This document shows positions 1-11,400 of a stretch of 64,000 nucleotides of DNA, one piece after another. A program made the translations under genes and the position numbers. The stretch is from the NCBI GenBank assembly GCA_022577435.1, contig JAKOON010000069.1:65001-129000 (forward strand), given 5' to 3'. Every line of letters starts with the position of its first letter. The first letter of the stretch is position 1. This DNA comes from Embiotoca jacksoni (Eukaryota; Chordata; Actinopteri; Embiotocidae). The notes under the pieces were generated by a model. The model had not been told where the DNA came from and searched no databases. It worked only from the letters and a program-made list of their open reading frames with translations.

Positions 1-135
1 TTAAAGCGTGCAACCCCGGGCCGGCCGGCCAGGGCTCGTCTCTCACGACTTCCTGACAAATAACCCGTTTTAAATACAAGCAGGAGGACCGAGCGGCAGC
101 AGCTCACACGAAACAGACCGTTATAGCTCCTTTAC

Positions 136-160
136 CTTCCGCCTTCAGCACAGCCGCCAT
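136..160 (-). CDS. Putative first coding exon (partial gene, leaves left edge)
   Basis: Read on the minus strand, an ATG at 160-158 is followed by codons for MAAVLKAE and then one base before a candidate splice donor (AAG|GTAAAG, GT at 135-134). The start lies in AAGATGGCGGC, a YY1-type motif that in vertebrate housekeeping genes often overlaps the initiator codon. Without splicing the frame would continue only to a stop at 106-104, giving an 18-residue peptide, so a short first exon is the more natural reading. The intron and later exons would lie left of position 1. The peptide is too short to name the gene. CpG-rich DNA on both sides and the CRE palindrome just upstream fit a TATA-less promoter. 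No transcript evidence is available, and the frame could be fortuitous. Confidence 0.35.
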
Positions 161-320
161 CTTCTCTTCCCCTGACGTCACTGCGCAGCAACGGGGGGGG
201 GGGGGGGGTAATCTATCGATCATGATCATGTTTCTGTTTCACTGCCTTATTGATCGATACATCCAGAAGGTCACTGCTGCAGGTCTGTTATTTTAGATGA
301 TGCCGCATGACGTCACACAG
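161..320 (-). promoter_or_regulatory. Putative CRE-containing promoter of the minus-strand gene
   Basis: Perfect CRE palindromes TGACGTCA occur at 173-180 and 308-315. The first is only about 13 bp upstream of the candidate start codon. It is followed by an NRF1-like half site CTGCGCAG at 181-188. No TATA box is obvious. CRE plus NRF1-like plus YY1-at-ATG is a known combination in housekeeping promoters. Assignment to the minus strand rests on the position of the ATG at 160. A G16 run at 193-208 sits inside the region. Confidence 0.45.
193..208 (+). repeat. G16 homopolymer
   Basis: Sixteen consecutive G residues lie between the CRE/NRF1-like sites and AT-rich DNA. Such a run can form quadruplex structures and is error-prone in sequencing, so its exact length is uncertain. 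Confidence 0.9.
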
Positions 321-385
321 TCAGCGTCACTTCTTTTTCTTCAAACAGTTTTAACAACCTGATCAAAGATCTGATGTGTTCTCTT
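209..385. other. Non-coding single-copy DNA upstream of the putative promoter
   Basis: No convincing coding sequence is visible. The stretch contains the second perfect CRE at 308-315, a GATCATGATC palindrome near 219-228, and otherwise AT-rich DNA. Confidence 0.5.
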
Positions 386-491
386 AATATTACTGAAATA
401 ATATTCAAATATGACTGAAATATTCAAATATTACTAAAATAACATTTACATTTTACTGAAATAACATTTACATTTTACTGAAATAACATTG
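386..491 (+). repeat. AT-rich imperfect tandem repeat, unit about 19-22 bp
   Basis: Roughly five copies of a motif beginning ACTGAAATA are present. The last two full units share ACTGAAATAACATTTACATT; the earlier ones are shorter and more diverged (ACTGAAATATTCAAAT type). Divergence increases towards the left end. Confidence 0.8.
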
Positions 492-1089
492 AAGTTGTCC
501 TGATATATTCCTGAAGTGTGTGTGTGGAAGAAGGACAGCGGTCTGGGAGGCGAGTAGAGAAAATATCAGGTTTATTTTGTATAAAAGCGGAGCGTGTGGT
601 CCAGCAGGAGGAAGCTGTCATTCACTTCATTCACTGCAGAACAACAACAGGTGGCGCTCTCGTTCCTCCTTCCAACACATGAAGACCCTCCAAAGGACCA
701 GACTGATGTTTTCAGCTCGTTAAACGTAAACATTGTTTCAGGGCACATTTCACTCCCACCTACTGTCGGAGCATTTTATTGTGAAAGGGTTCACCGTCCC
801 TACAGATGTAAACATCAACAGCTGATCTACTCTGATTAACTTCAGACAGCAGCGATGTTTGTAGCTCTCAATGCTCTGCTCAGCACCAGAGTCCATTCAG
901 AAATGTGTGCGTTTAACACGGCGTTGTGTTGTGAACAGGGGTAGAGTTAACGAGCTGACTGCAGCAGTAACATCAGAATGTTCCTTATAATCAGAGACAG
1001 GAAGGAGCGCTGAGACGTCAGCTGACAGGAATCAATAACTTATCAGGGAATCAGCTGCATCAACAGTGAGGACAGTAACCAGAAATAGA
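492..1089. other. Non-coding single-copy DNA with a diverged repeat element
   Basis: Two short overlapping frames at 520-723 and 594-839 show no recognisable domain and no codon-like organisation, so I treat the stretch as non-coding. It holds a CTCF-like site at 645-658. A segment at 845 to about 950 is collinear with 6751-6860 of the macro-repeat core, sharing GACAGCAGC, TCCATTCA and TTTAAC at matching spacing. That similarity suggests an old dispersed element. Confidence 0.55.
645..658 (+). promoter_or_regulatory. CTCF-like core motif
   Basis: CAACAGGTGGCGCT matches 12 of 14 positions of a typical CTCF core (CACCAGGGGGCGCT), including the conserved GGCGCT end. It lies between the putative promoter and the repeat domain. 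Single-motif matches occur by chance, so function is unproven. Confidence 0.35.
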
Positions 1090-1090
1090 T

Positions 1091-1113
1091 GGGAGGTGGG
1101 GAGGGGGGGGGGG
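1091..1113 (+). repeat. G-rich tract
   Basis: This is a run of G triplets separated by A or T, ending in eleven consecutive G residues at 1103-1113. The spacing could support a quadruplex on the plus strand. Confidence 0.8.
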
Positions 1114-1149
1114 TCAGTGAGAACGAGTTCAGATTCAAACTCCACAGGA

Positions 1150-1153
<4 letters not shown>

Positions 1154-1233
<80 letters not shown>
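1154..1233 (+). repeat. (GT)40 microsatellite
   Basis: An 80-bp uninterrupted GT dinucleotide run. Its plus strand is GT, opposite in orientation to the AC tracts inside the macro-repeat further right. Cys-Val or Thr-His coding frames through it are artefacts. Confidence 0.97.
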
Positions 1234-1236
<3 letters not shown>

Positions 1237-1328
1237 GCGGGCAGGGTCATGTCACAGGCTCGGCCCCGAGGTCAGAGGTCATCACATGCCCTGTCTGATG
1301 CTCTGGATGATCTGGAAGATGGCTGCAA
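1234..1328. other. Unique spacer between the GT microsatellite and the minisatellite
   Basis: About 95 bp of GC-richer single-copy DNA without a supported gene. It contains the perfect DR1 element at 1269-1281. The open frame through it continues from and into simple repeats, so it gives no coding evidence. Confidence 0.6.
1269..1281 (+). promoter_or_regulatory. Perfect DR1 nuclear-receptor half-site pair
   Basis: AGGTCA-G-AGGTCA is an exact direct repeat with one-base spacing, the class bound by PPAR/RXR, HNF4 and COUP-TF. It lies in the short unique island just left of the minisatellite. No nearby promoter is evident, so any role is speculative. Confidence 0.45.
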
Positions 1329-4300
1329 CACAAACAACAAACACCATCAACAAACACCATCAACAAACACTCCATCAACAAACACTCCATCAACAAACAC
1401 CATCAACAAACACCATCAACAAACACCATCAACAAACACCATCAACAAACACTCCATCAACAAACACCATCAACAAACACACCATCAACCAACACCATCA
1501 ACAAACACCATCAACAAACACCATCAACAAACACTCCATCAACAAACACCATCAACAAACACTCCATCAACAAACACCATCAACAAACACCATCAACAAA
1601 CACACCATCAACAAACAACATCAACAAACACCATCAACAAACACCATCAACAAACACTCCATCAAAAAACACACCATCAACAAACACCATCAACAAACAC
1701 TCCATCAACAAACACTCCATCAACAAACACACCATCAACAAACACAACATCAACAAACACAACATCAACAAACACTCCATCAACAAACACCATCAACAAA
1801 CACCATCAACAAACACTCAATCAACAAACACTCCATCAACAAACACACCATCAACAAACACCATCAACAAACACTCCATCAACAAACACCATCAACAAAC
1901 ACACCATCAACAAACACTCCATCAACAAACACCATCAACAAACACTCCATCAACACCATCAACAAACACCATCAACCAACACCATCAACAAACACCATCA
2001 ACAAACACTACATCAACAAACACCATCAACAAACACTCCATCAAAAAACACACCATCAACAAACACCATCAACAAACACCATCAACAAACACTCCATCAA
2101 CAAACACTCCATCAACAAACACACCATCAACAAACACAACATCAACAAACACCATCAACAAACACTCCATCAACAAACACCATCAACAAACACTCCATCA
2201 ACAAACACCATCAACAAACACACCATCAACAAACACCATCAACAAACACTCCATCAACAAACACCATCAACAAACACCATCAACAAACACTCCATCAACA
2301 AACACCATCAACAAACACCATCAACAAACACTCCATCAACAAACACCATCAACAAACACTCCATCAACAAACACTCCATCAACACCATCAACAAACACCA
2401 TCAACAAACACACCATCAACCAACACCACCAACAAACACCATCAACAAACACTACATCAACAAACACCATCAACAAACACACCATCAACAAACAACATCA
2501 ACAAACACCATCAACAAACACTACATCAACAAACACCATCAACAAACACACCATCAACAAACACACCATCAACAAACACTCCATCAACAAACACTCCATC
2601 AACAAACACACCATCAACAAACACCATCAACAAACACCATCAACAAACACTCCATCAACAAACACTCCATCAACAAACACCATCAACAAACACTCCATCA
2701 ACAAACACTTCATCAACAAACACTCCATCAACAAACACACCATCAACAAACACCATCAACAAACACCATCAACAAACACTCCATCAACAAACACACCATC
2801 AACAAACACCATCAACAAACACTCCATCAACAAACACTCCATCAACAAACACCATCAACAAACACTCCATCAACAAACACCATCAACAAACACCATCAAC
2901 AAACACTCCATCAACAAACACCATCAACAAACACTCCATCAACAAACACTCAATCAACAAACACCATCAACAAACACTCCATCAACAAACACCATCAACA
3001 AACACACCATCAACAAACACCATCAACAAACACCATCAACAAACACTCCATCAACAAACACACCATCAACAAACACCATCATCAACAAACACCATCAACA
3101 AACACTCCATCAACAAACACACCATCAACAAACACCATCAACAAACACTCCATCAACAAACACTCCATCAACAAACACCATCAACAAACACTCCATCAAC
3201 AAACACCATCAACAAACACACCATCAACCAACACCATCAACAAACACCATCAACAAACACCATCAACAAACACTCCATCAACAAACACCATCAACAAACA
3301 CTCCATCAACAAACACCATCAACAAACACCATCAACAAACACACTATCAACAAACAACATCAACAAACACCATCAACAAACACCATCAACAAACACTCCA
3401 TCAAAAAACACACCATCAACAAACACCATCAACAAACACTCCATCAACAAACACTCCATCAACAAACACCATCAACAAACACACCATCAACAAACACCAT
3501 CAACAAACACTCCATCAACAAACACTCCATCAACAAACACCCCATCAACAAACACTCCATCAACAAACACCATCAACAAACACTCCGTCAACAAACACTC
3601 CGTCAACAAACACCATCAACAAACACTCCATCAACAAACACCATCAACAAACACACCATCAACCAACACCATCAACAAACACACCATCAACAAACACTCC
3701 ATCAACAAACACCATCAACAAACACTCCATCAACAAACACACCATCAACAAACACTCCATCAACAAACACTCCATCAACAAACACCATCAACAAACACTC
3801 CATCAACAAACACTCCATCAACAAACACCATCAACAAACACTCCATCAACAAACACCATCAACAAACACTCCATCAACAAACACTCCATCAACAAACACC
3901 ATCAACAAACACTCCATCAACAAACACTCCATCAACAAACACCATCAACAAACACATCATCAACAAACACCATCAACAAACACCATCAACAAACACTCCA
4001 TCAACAAACACCATCAACAAACACACCATCAACAAACAACATCAACAAACACCATCAACAAACACTCCATCAACAAACACTCCATCAACAAACACCATCA
4101 ACAAACACCATCAAAAAACACTCCATCAACAAACACCATCAACAAACACTCCATCAACAAACACTCCATCAACAAACACCATCAACAAACACCATCAACC
4201 AACACCATCAACAAACACCATCAACAAACACACCATCAACCAACACCATCAACAAACACCATCAACAAACACCATCAACAAACACTCCATCAACAAACAC

Positions 4301-5718
4301 TCCATCAACAAACACCATCAACAAACACCATCAACAAACACCATCAACAAACACTCCATCAACAAACACTCCATCAACAAACACCATCAACAAACACACC
4401 ATCAACAAACACCATCAACAAACACCATCAACAAACACTCCATCAACAAACACCATCAACAAACACTCCATCAACAAACACCATCAACAAACACCATCAA
4501 CAAACACTCCATCAACAAACACCATCAACAAACACTCCATCAACAAACACTCAATCAACAAACACCATCAACAAACACCATCAACAAACACACCATCAAC
4601 AAACACCATCAACAAACACCATCAACAAACACTCCATCAACAAACACACCATCAACAAACACCATCATCAACAAACACCATCAACAAACACTCCATCAAC
4701 AAACACACCATCAACAAACACCATCAACAAACACTCCATCAACAAACACTCCATCAACAAACACCATCAACAAACACTCCATCAACAAACACTCCATCAG
4801 CAAACACCATCAACAAACACTCCATCAACAAACACTCCATCAACAAACACCATCAACAAACACACCATCAACAAACACTCCATCAACAAACACTCCATCA
4901 ACAAACACTCCATCAACAAACACTCCATCAACAAACACCCCATCAACAGACACTCCATCAACAAACACCATCAACAAACACTCCATCAACAAACACTCCG
5001 TCAACAAACACCATCAACAAACACTCCATCAACAAACACACCATCAACAAACACTCCATCAACAAACACTCCATCAACAAACACTCCATCAACAAACACT
5101 CCATCAACAAACACCATCAACAAACACTCCATCAACAAACACCATCAACAAACACTCCATCAACAAACACTCCATCAACAAACACCATCAACAAACACTC
5201 CATCAACAAACACTCCATCAACAAACACCATCAACAAACACATCATCAACAAACACCATCAACAAACACCATCAACAAACACTCCATCAACAAACACCAT
5301 CAACAAACACTCCATCAACAAACACCATCAACAAACACACCATCAACAAACAACATCAACAAACACCATCAACAAACACTCCATCAACAAACACTCCATC
5401 AACAAACACCATCAACAAACACCATCAACAAACACTCCATCAACAAACACCATCAACAAACACTCCATCAACAAACACTCCATCAACAAACACCATCAAC
5501 AAACACCATCAACCAACACCATCAACAAACACCATCAACAAACACACCATCAACCAACACCATCAACAAACACCATCAACAAACACCATCAACAAACACT
5601 CCATCAACAAACACTCCATCAACAAACACCATCAACAAACACACCATCAACAAACACCATCAACAAACACACCATCAACAAACAACATCAACAAACACCA
5701 TCAACAAACACACCATCA
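1329..5718 (+). repeat. CATCAACAAACAC minisatellite (13/15-bp units), full-length array
   Basis: About 4.4 kb of near-perfect units: CATCAACAAACAC (13 bp) mixed with 15-bp versions ending CACTC or CACAC, roughly 310 units in all. Rare variants (AACCAAC, AACATC, CATCATC, CCGTC, CACCCC) serve as internal markers. No unit contains a stop in any plus-strand frame, so all three frames stay open for kilobases and read as mixtures of Ile-Asn-Lys-His, Gln-Gln-Thr and Pro-Ser-Thr-Asn. The frame changes at each 13-bp unit, as expected for satellite DNA and not for a protein. Copies 2 and 3 of the macro-repeat keep only the last part of this array. Confidence 0.96.
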
Positions 5719-5827
5719 CACCTGTTAAACCTGTGGAGGAAACTCACCTGATCCACAAACCACGAAGACGAAGAGAGCGAGCAGCCACGGGCCCACCGGA
5801 GACTTATCATCGTTTACAGGCCGCTGG

Positions 5828-5828
<1 letters not shown>
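5719..5828. other. Unique spacer a, copy 1
   Basis: A 110-bp single-copy-type segment between the minisatellite and the AC tract, repeated in copies 2 and 3 with no difference seen. A short frame starting at 5733 runs straight into the AC tract and is not supported as a gene. Confidence 0.8.

Positions 5829-5889
<61 letters not shown>
5829..5889 (+). repeat. (AC)n microsatellite, copy 1 (61 bp)
   Basis: Uninterrupted AC dinucleotides. The same tract is 63 bp in copy 2 and 67 bp in copy 3, typical slippage variation. Confidence 0.97.
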
Positions 5890-5890
<1 letters not shown>

Positions 5891-6256
5891 CGGTTATAAT
5901 AAAGTTCTGCTGCAGCTCCAGTTCGGTTGGATCAGTAAGTTCAGAGAGCCGGTACGTGAACATCAGTGATGTCACCATGGAAACCTGAAACTGGAGCAGA
6001 GAAACAGCAGATTTTATATCAAACTCAGTAAACGGTCATCAGAGACCCTCAAAATGTTCAGAAAGTCTCCGCCGATGAAGCGACGAGCCGGCGAGGATGA
6101 TGACATCACGTTTCAAGAGGGGCGGAGCTTCACTGTCCAAGACCGAAGAAGGATCGTCAGGTCAGGAGAGACCAGCTGGGTTTTCAGAGTCAGACTGTCA
6201 ACACCGAGTTCTGTTGGACCTTCTGAGGAGAACGCTAACTGAACCACCTGAACCGT

Positions 6257-6270
6257 GTCGCCATGGCAAC
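6257..6270 (+). promoter_or_regulatory. RFX X-box match, copy 1
   Basis: GTCGCCATGGCAAC fits the X-box consensus GTNRCC-N2-RGYAAC at every defined position. Near matches lie at 5971-5984, 6383-6396 and 6427-6440. Identical sites recur at 16297-16310 and 30114-30127. Confidence 0.45.
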
Positions 6271-6633
6271 AGCCTTCTCCAACATGGCAACATGAGCGTC
6301 GTGTTGAAGATTTTATTCTCCAAACATTTGTCCTAAAATCTGATGCAAAGAATGAGGCTGATTATTAATGTTGGTTTAATCAGGTTTCCACGGTGACATC
6401 ACAGATGTTGACGTACCTGCGGTCACGTTGCCGTGGTGATGAAGAGACTCCGAATTCTTCCTAATGGAGGTCGTTGATCCTCCGTGTTCGTCACCGTGAT
6501 GCGTTCAGGAACTCGATGAGAGCAGAAAGATTTTCAAACCACAACATCCGGACTGCAGCTAACAGAGACTCTCATCGACCTGCACACTGTTCAGGAAGTT
6601 ATGATGGAACACCGATGAGCTTCACGTTGAAGA

Positions 6634-6647
6634 AGCTGACGTCAGCA
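6634..6647 (+). promoter_or_regulatory. CRE inside a Maf-type palindrome, copy 1
   Basis: AGCTGACGTCAGCA contains a perfect TGACGTCA (6637-6644) and matches 13 of 14 positions of the C-type Maf recognition element. It recurs at 16674-16687 and 30491-30504. Confidence 0.35.
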
Positions 6648-7062
6648 AAATATGTCTTCAGTTCAACAGCAGTAAAAGTAGAAACAAAGCATGGTCAGAC
6701 CACACGACGCGCAGGTGAGATCGGTGTGATCATTCTCTGCTGGTCCAGCTGACAGCAGCCTCCTCGGCGAGCTGAGCAGCTGCTCTCCCACCAAACTCCA
6801 TTCAAAAATCTGCCTATTTAACGCTGAACTCGTGTGTTTGCAAAGATAAACACCACCTGAAGTGAAATAAGTCATCTTTAATGAAACCAAGTGAAGCTCC
6901 TCTTAAACTCGTCTTATGGACAATTCAAACGACTAAAAACACGTGTGGTGTAGCTGCTGTGTTCCGTCGCCCTCCGTAGTGTTTACACCGGCCGACCCGA
7001 CATTAGAGGGTCCAGATGAAGCCGACGAGCTACGACCAGGGAGCGAAGTGTGAACTGATCTG

Positions 7063-7331
7063 AAGACGGTCTGAGACACAGAGACACGCTGAGACACTCT
7101 GAGACACGCTGAAACACTCTGAGACACGCTGAGACACGCTGAGACACTCTGAGACGGTCAGAGACACTCTGAGACACGCTGAGACGGTCTGAGACACGCT
7201 GAAACACTCTGAGACACACTGAGACACTCTGAGACGGTCTGAGACATGCTGAGACACTCTGAGACACTCTGAGACGGTCAGAGACACTCTGAGACACTCT
7301 GAGACGGTCTGAGACACGCTGAGACACGCTG
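7063..7331 (+). repeat. GAGACACKCT minisatellite (10-bp unit), copy 1
   Basis: About 27 units of a decamer, mainly GAGACACTCT, GAGACACGCT and GAGACGGTCT. Three units equal ten codons, so minus-strand frames read as Val-Ser-Gln/Arg-Leu repeats without stops; these are not genes. Confidence 0.95.
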
Positions 7332-7434
7332 AAAGTTACATTCAGAGATGTTGTGTTTGAAAACCACAACGGATCATGTTAATGTGACTGATTTGTGAGT
7401 GGAGTCTGGAACTCAGAGAACAGCTGTTATCTGC
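7332..7434. other. Unique spacer b, copy 1
   Basis: About 103 bp of single-copy-type DNA between the GAGAC and CATGTTTCAC arrays, with no gene visible. Confidence 0.8.
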
Positions 7435-8490
7435 CATGTTTCACTCATCATATTCATCATGTTTCACAAGCATCATCTTCATCACCTTCATCACCATCAT
7501 CTTCATCATGTTTCACACACATCATCTTCATCACCTTCATCATCATCATCACCATCACCTTCATCACCTTCATCATCATCATGTTTCACACATCATCATC
7601 ATCATGTTTCACACATCACCTTCATCATGTTTCACACATCACCTTCATCATGTTTCACACATCATCTTCATCATGTTTCACACATCATCTTCATCACCAT
7701 CATCTTTATCATCATCATCATCATGTTTCACACATCATCTTCATCATGTTTCACACATCATCATCATGTTTCACACATCATCTTCATCATGTTTCACACA
7801 TCATCATCATGTTTCACACATCATCATCATGTTTCACACATCACCTTCGTCATGTTTCACACATCATCTTCATCATGTTTAACACATCACCTTCGTCATG
7901 TTTCACACATCATCTTCATCACCTTCATCATGTTTCACATACATCATCTTCATCACCATTATGTTTCACACACATCATCTTCATCATGTTTCACACATCA
8001 TCTTCATCATGTTTCACACATCATCATCATGTTTCACACATCATCATCATCATCTTCATCATGTTTCACATACATCATCATCATCATCATGTTTCACCTT
8101 CATCACCATCATGTTTCACACCATCTTCATCATGTTTCACACATCATCTTCATCATGTTTCACAAATCATCTTCATCATGTTTCACACATCATCTTCATC
8201 ACCTTCATCATGTTTCACACATCATCTTCATCACCTTCATCACCTTCATCATGTTTCACACACATCATTTTCATCATGTTTCACGCATCATCTTCATCAT
8301 GTTTCACACATCATCTTCATCACCTTCATCATCTTCATCATGTTTCACACATCATCATCATCATCTTCATCATGTTTCACATACATCATCATCATCTTCA
8401 TCATGTTTCACGTTCATCACCATCATGTTACACACCATCTTCATCATGTTTCACACATCATCTTCATCATGTTTCACAAATCATCTTCAT
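7435..8490 (+). repeat. CATGTTTCACACATCAT / TCATCTTCA minisatellite, copy 1
   Basis: About 1.06 kb of irregular repeats made of CATGTTTCACACATCAT blocks separated by TCATCTTCATCA and TCATCACCTTCA blocks of varying number. Two or three plus-strand frames remain open (His/Phe/Ser/Ile-rich) only because the unit lacks stops. Copy 1 carries T at 7964 (CATTATGTTTC), where copies 2 and 3 have C. Confidence 0.94.
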
Positions 8491-11400
8491 AAACACAACA
8501 AACACACAACAAAAAAACAAACACAACAAACACACAACAAACACAACAAGCACAACAAACACACAACAAACACAACACACACACAACAAACACACACAAC
8601 AAACAAAAAACATACACAACAAACACACAACAAAAAAACAAACACAACAAACAAACACAACAAACACACAACACACAACAAACACACAACAAACACAACA
8701 AACACAACACAACAAACACACACAACAAACACACACAAAACAAACACACACACAACAAACACACACAACAAACACACACAACAAACACACAACAAACAAA
8801 CACAACAAACACAACAAGCACAACAAACACAACACACAACAAACACACACAACAAACACACAACAAACACACACAACAAACACAACAAACACACACAACA
8901 AACACACACAACAAGCACACAACAAACACAACAAACACACACAAAACAAACACACACACAACAAACACACACAACAAACACACACAACAAACACACAACA
9001 AACAAACACAACAAACACAACAAGCACAACAAACACAACACACAACAAACACACACAACAAACACACAACAAACACACACAACAAACACAACAAACACAC
9101 ACAACAAACACACACAACAAGCACACAACAAACACAACAAACACACACAACAAACACACACACACAACAAAAAACAAACACACAACAAACACACACAACA
9201 AACACACACACAACAAACACACAACAAACACAACAAACACAACAAACACACAACAAACACACGCAACAAACACAAAACAAACACAACATAGACACAACAA
9301 ACACATAAAAAAACACAGCAAACACAACAAACACACAACAAACACACAATAAACACACACAACAAACACACAACACACAACAAACACACACAACAAACAT
9401 ACAACAAACACACAACAAACACACAACAAACACACACAACAAACACACAACACACAACAAACACAAAACAAACACAACAAACACAACAAACACAACAAAC
9501 ACACAACACAGACACAACAAACACACAACAAACACAACACACACAACAAACACACAACAAACACACAACAGACACCCAACAAACACAACAAACACACACA
9601 ACAAACACACAACAAACACAACAAACACACAACACACACACAACAAACACACAACAAACAACAAACACAACAAACACACAACACACACACAACAAACACA
9701 CAACAAACACAGCAAACAACAAACACACAACAAACACACAACACACACAACACACACACAACAAACACAGCAAACACAACAAACACACAACAAACACTCA
9801 ACAAACACACAACAAACACACACAACAAACACACAATAAACACACACAACAAACACACAACAAACACAACAAACACACACACAACAAACACACAACAAAC
9901 ACACACAACAGACGCACAACAAACACAACAAACACACACAGCAAACACACAACAAACACAGCAAACAACAAACACACAACACACAACAAACACACAACAC
10001 ACACAACACACACACAACAAACACAGCAAACACAACAAACACACAACAAACACTCAACAAACACACAACAAACACACACAACAAACACACAATAAACACA
10101 CACAACAAACACACAACAAACAAAACAAACAACAAACACAACAAACACAACAAACACAACACACACAACACACTCACACAACAAACACACAACAAACTCA
10201 CATAACAAACAGACAACACACACACAACAAATACAACAAACACACAACACACACACAACAAACACACAACAAACACACAACACACACAACAAACACACAA
10301 CAAACACAACACGCACAACACACACAACAAACACACAACAAACACACACAACAAACACAACAAACACACACAACAAACACAACAAACACACAACAAACAC
10401 ACAACAAACACAACAGACACAACAAACACACAACAAACACAACACACACAACAAACGCACAACACACTCAACAAATACACAACAAACACAAAACAAACAC
10501 AACAAACACACAAGAACAAAACAAACACACAACAAACACAAAGCAAACACAACAAACACAACAAACACACAACAAATACACAACAAACACAAAACAAACA
10601 CAACAAACACACAACAACAAAACAAACACAACAAACACACACAACAAACACAAAGCAAACACAACAAACACACAACAAAAAACAAACACAACAAACACAC
10701 AACAAACACAACAAGCACAACAAACACACAACAAACACAACACACACAACAAACACACACAACAAACACAAAACATACACAACAAACACACAACAAAAAA
10801 ACAAACACAACAAACAAACACAACAAACACAACACACAACAAACACACAACAAACACAACAAACACAACACAACAAACACACACAACAAACACACACAAA
10901 ACAAACACACACACAACAAACACACAACAAACACACACAACAAACACACAACAAACAAACACAACAAGCACAACAAACACAACACACAACAAACACACAC
11001 AACAAACACACAACAAACACACACAACAAACACAACAAACACACACAACAAACACACACAACAAGCACACAACAAACACAACAAACACACACAACAAACA
11101 CACACACACAACAAAAAACAAACACACAACAAACACACACAACAAACACACACAACAAACACACAACAAACACACAACAAACACACATCAAACACAAAAC
11201 AAACACACACACAACAAACACACAACAAACACACACAACAATCACACAACAAACACACACAACAAACACACAACAAACACACGCAACAAACACAACAAAC
11301 ACACAACACAGACACAACAAACACATAACTAACACACAACAAACACACACAACAAACACACAACTAACACACAACAAAAAACAAACACACAACAAACACA

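Larger units (their letters stand above)
5890..7062. other. Macro-repeat unique core, copy 1
   Basis: About 1.17 kb of ordinary-complexity DNA, the only sizeable non-repetitive part of the macro-unit. It holds several short frames (6054-6242, 6097-6336, 6474-6752, and minus-strand 6663-6890 and 6933-7127), none with a recognisable domain. Two of the plus-strand frames overlap each other, which argues against coding. Visible motifs are an AATAAA at 5898-5903, a splice-donor-like GTAAGT at 5935-5940, several RFX X-box-like palindromes between 5971 and 6440, and a perfect CRE within a Maf-type palindrome at 6634-6647. The right part (6751-6860) resembles 845-950, suggesting an old dispersed element. 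I see no gene here. Confidence 0.7.

Noticed and set aside
594..839. An 81-codon frame and an overlapping 67-codon frame at 520-723
   Set aside because: They are short, overlapping and without any family resemblance; their length is within chance expectation for this base composition.
1234..1328. A possible exon reading GRVMSQARPRGQ and LSDALDDLEDG
   Set aside because: The frame is open only because it is fused to flanking simple repeats. No acceptor/donor pair or homology supports an exon.
1066..5751. Plus-strand open frames of more than 1,500 codons through the CATCAACAAACAC array
   Set aside because: Two overlapping frames are open over the same DNA and the reading cycles through three peptide registers at each 13-bp unit. 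No protein-like constraint on unit length is visible.
6054..6242. A 62-codon frame in the unique core, identical in all three copies
   Set aside because: The start context is acceptable (A at -3), but there is no recognisable domain, an overlapping frame at 6097-6336 is equally open, and identity between copies only reflects recent duplication. Kept as a description inside the core entry.
6983..7369. A minus-strand frame with a Val-Ser-Gln/Arg-Leu repeat
   Set aside because: It is the translation of a 10-bp minisatellite; two frames are open together, and copy 3 simply gains 60 bp of units.
7395..9291. Plus-strand His/Ser/Phe-rich frames crossing minisatellite C into the A+C array
   Set aside because: Several frames are open simultaneously across two unrelated repeats, and copies differ by repeat-unit indels. 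No domain is recognisable.
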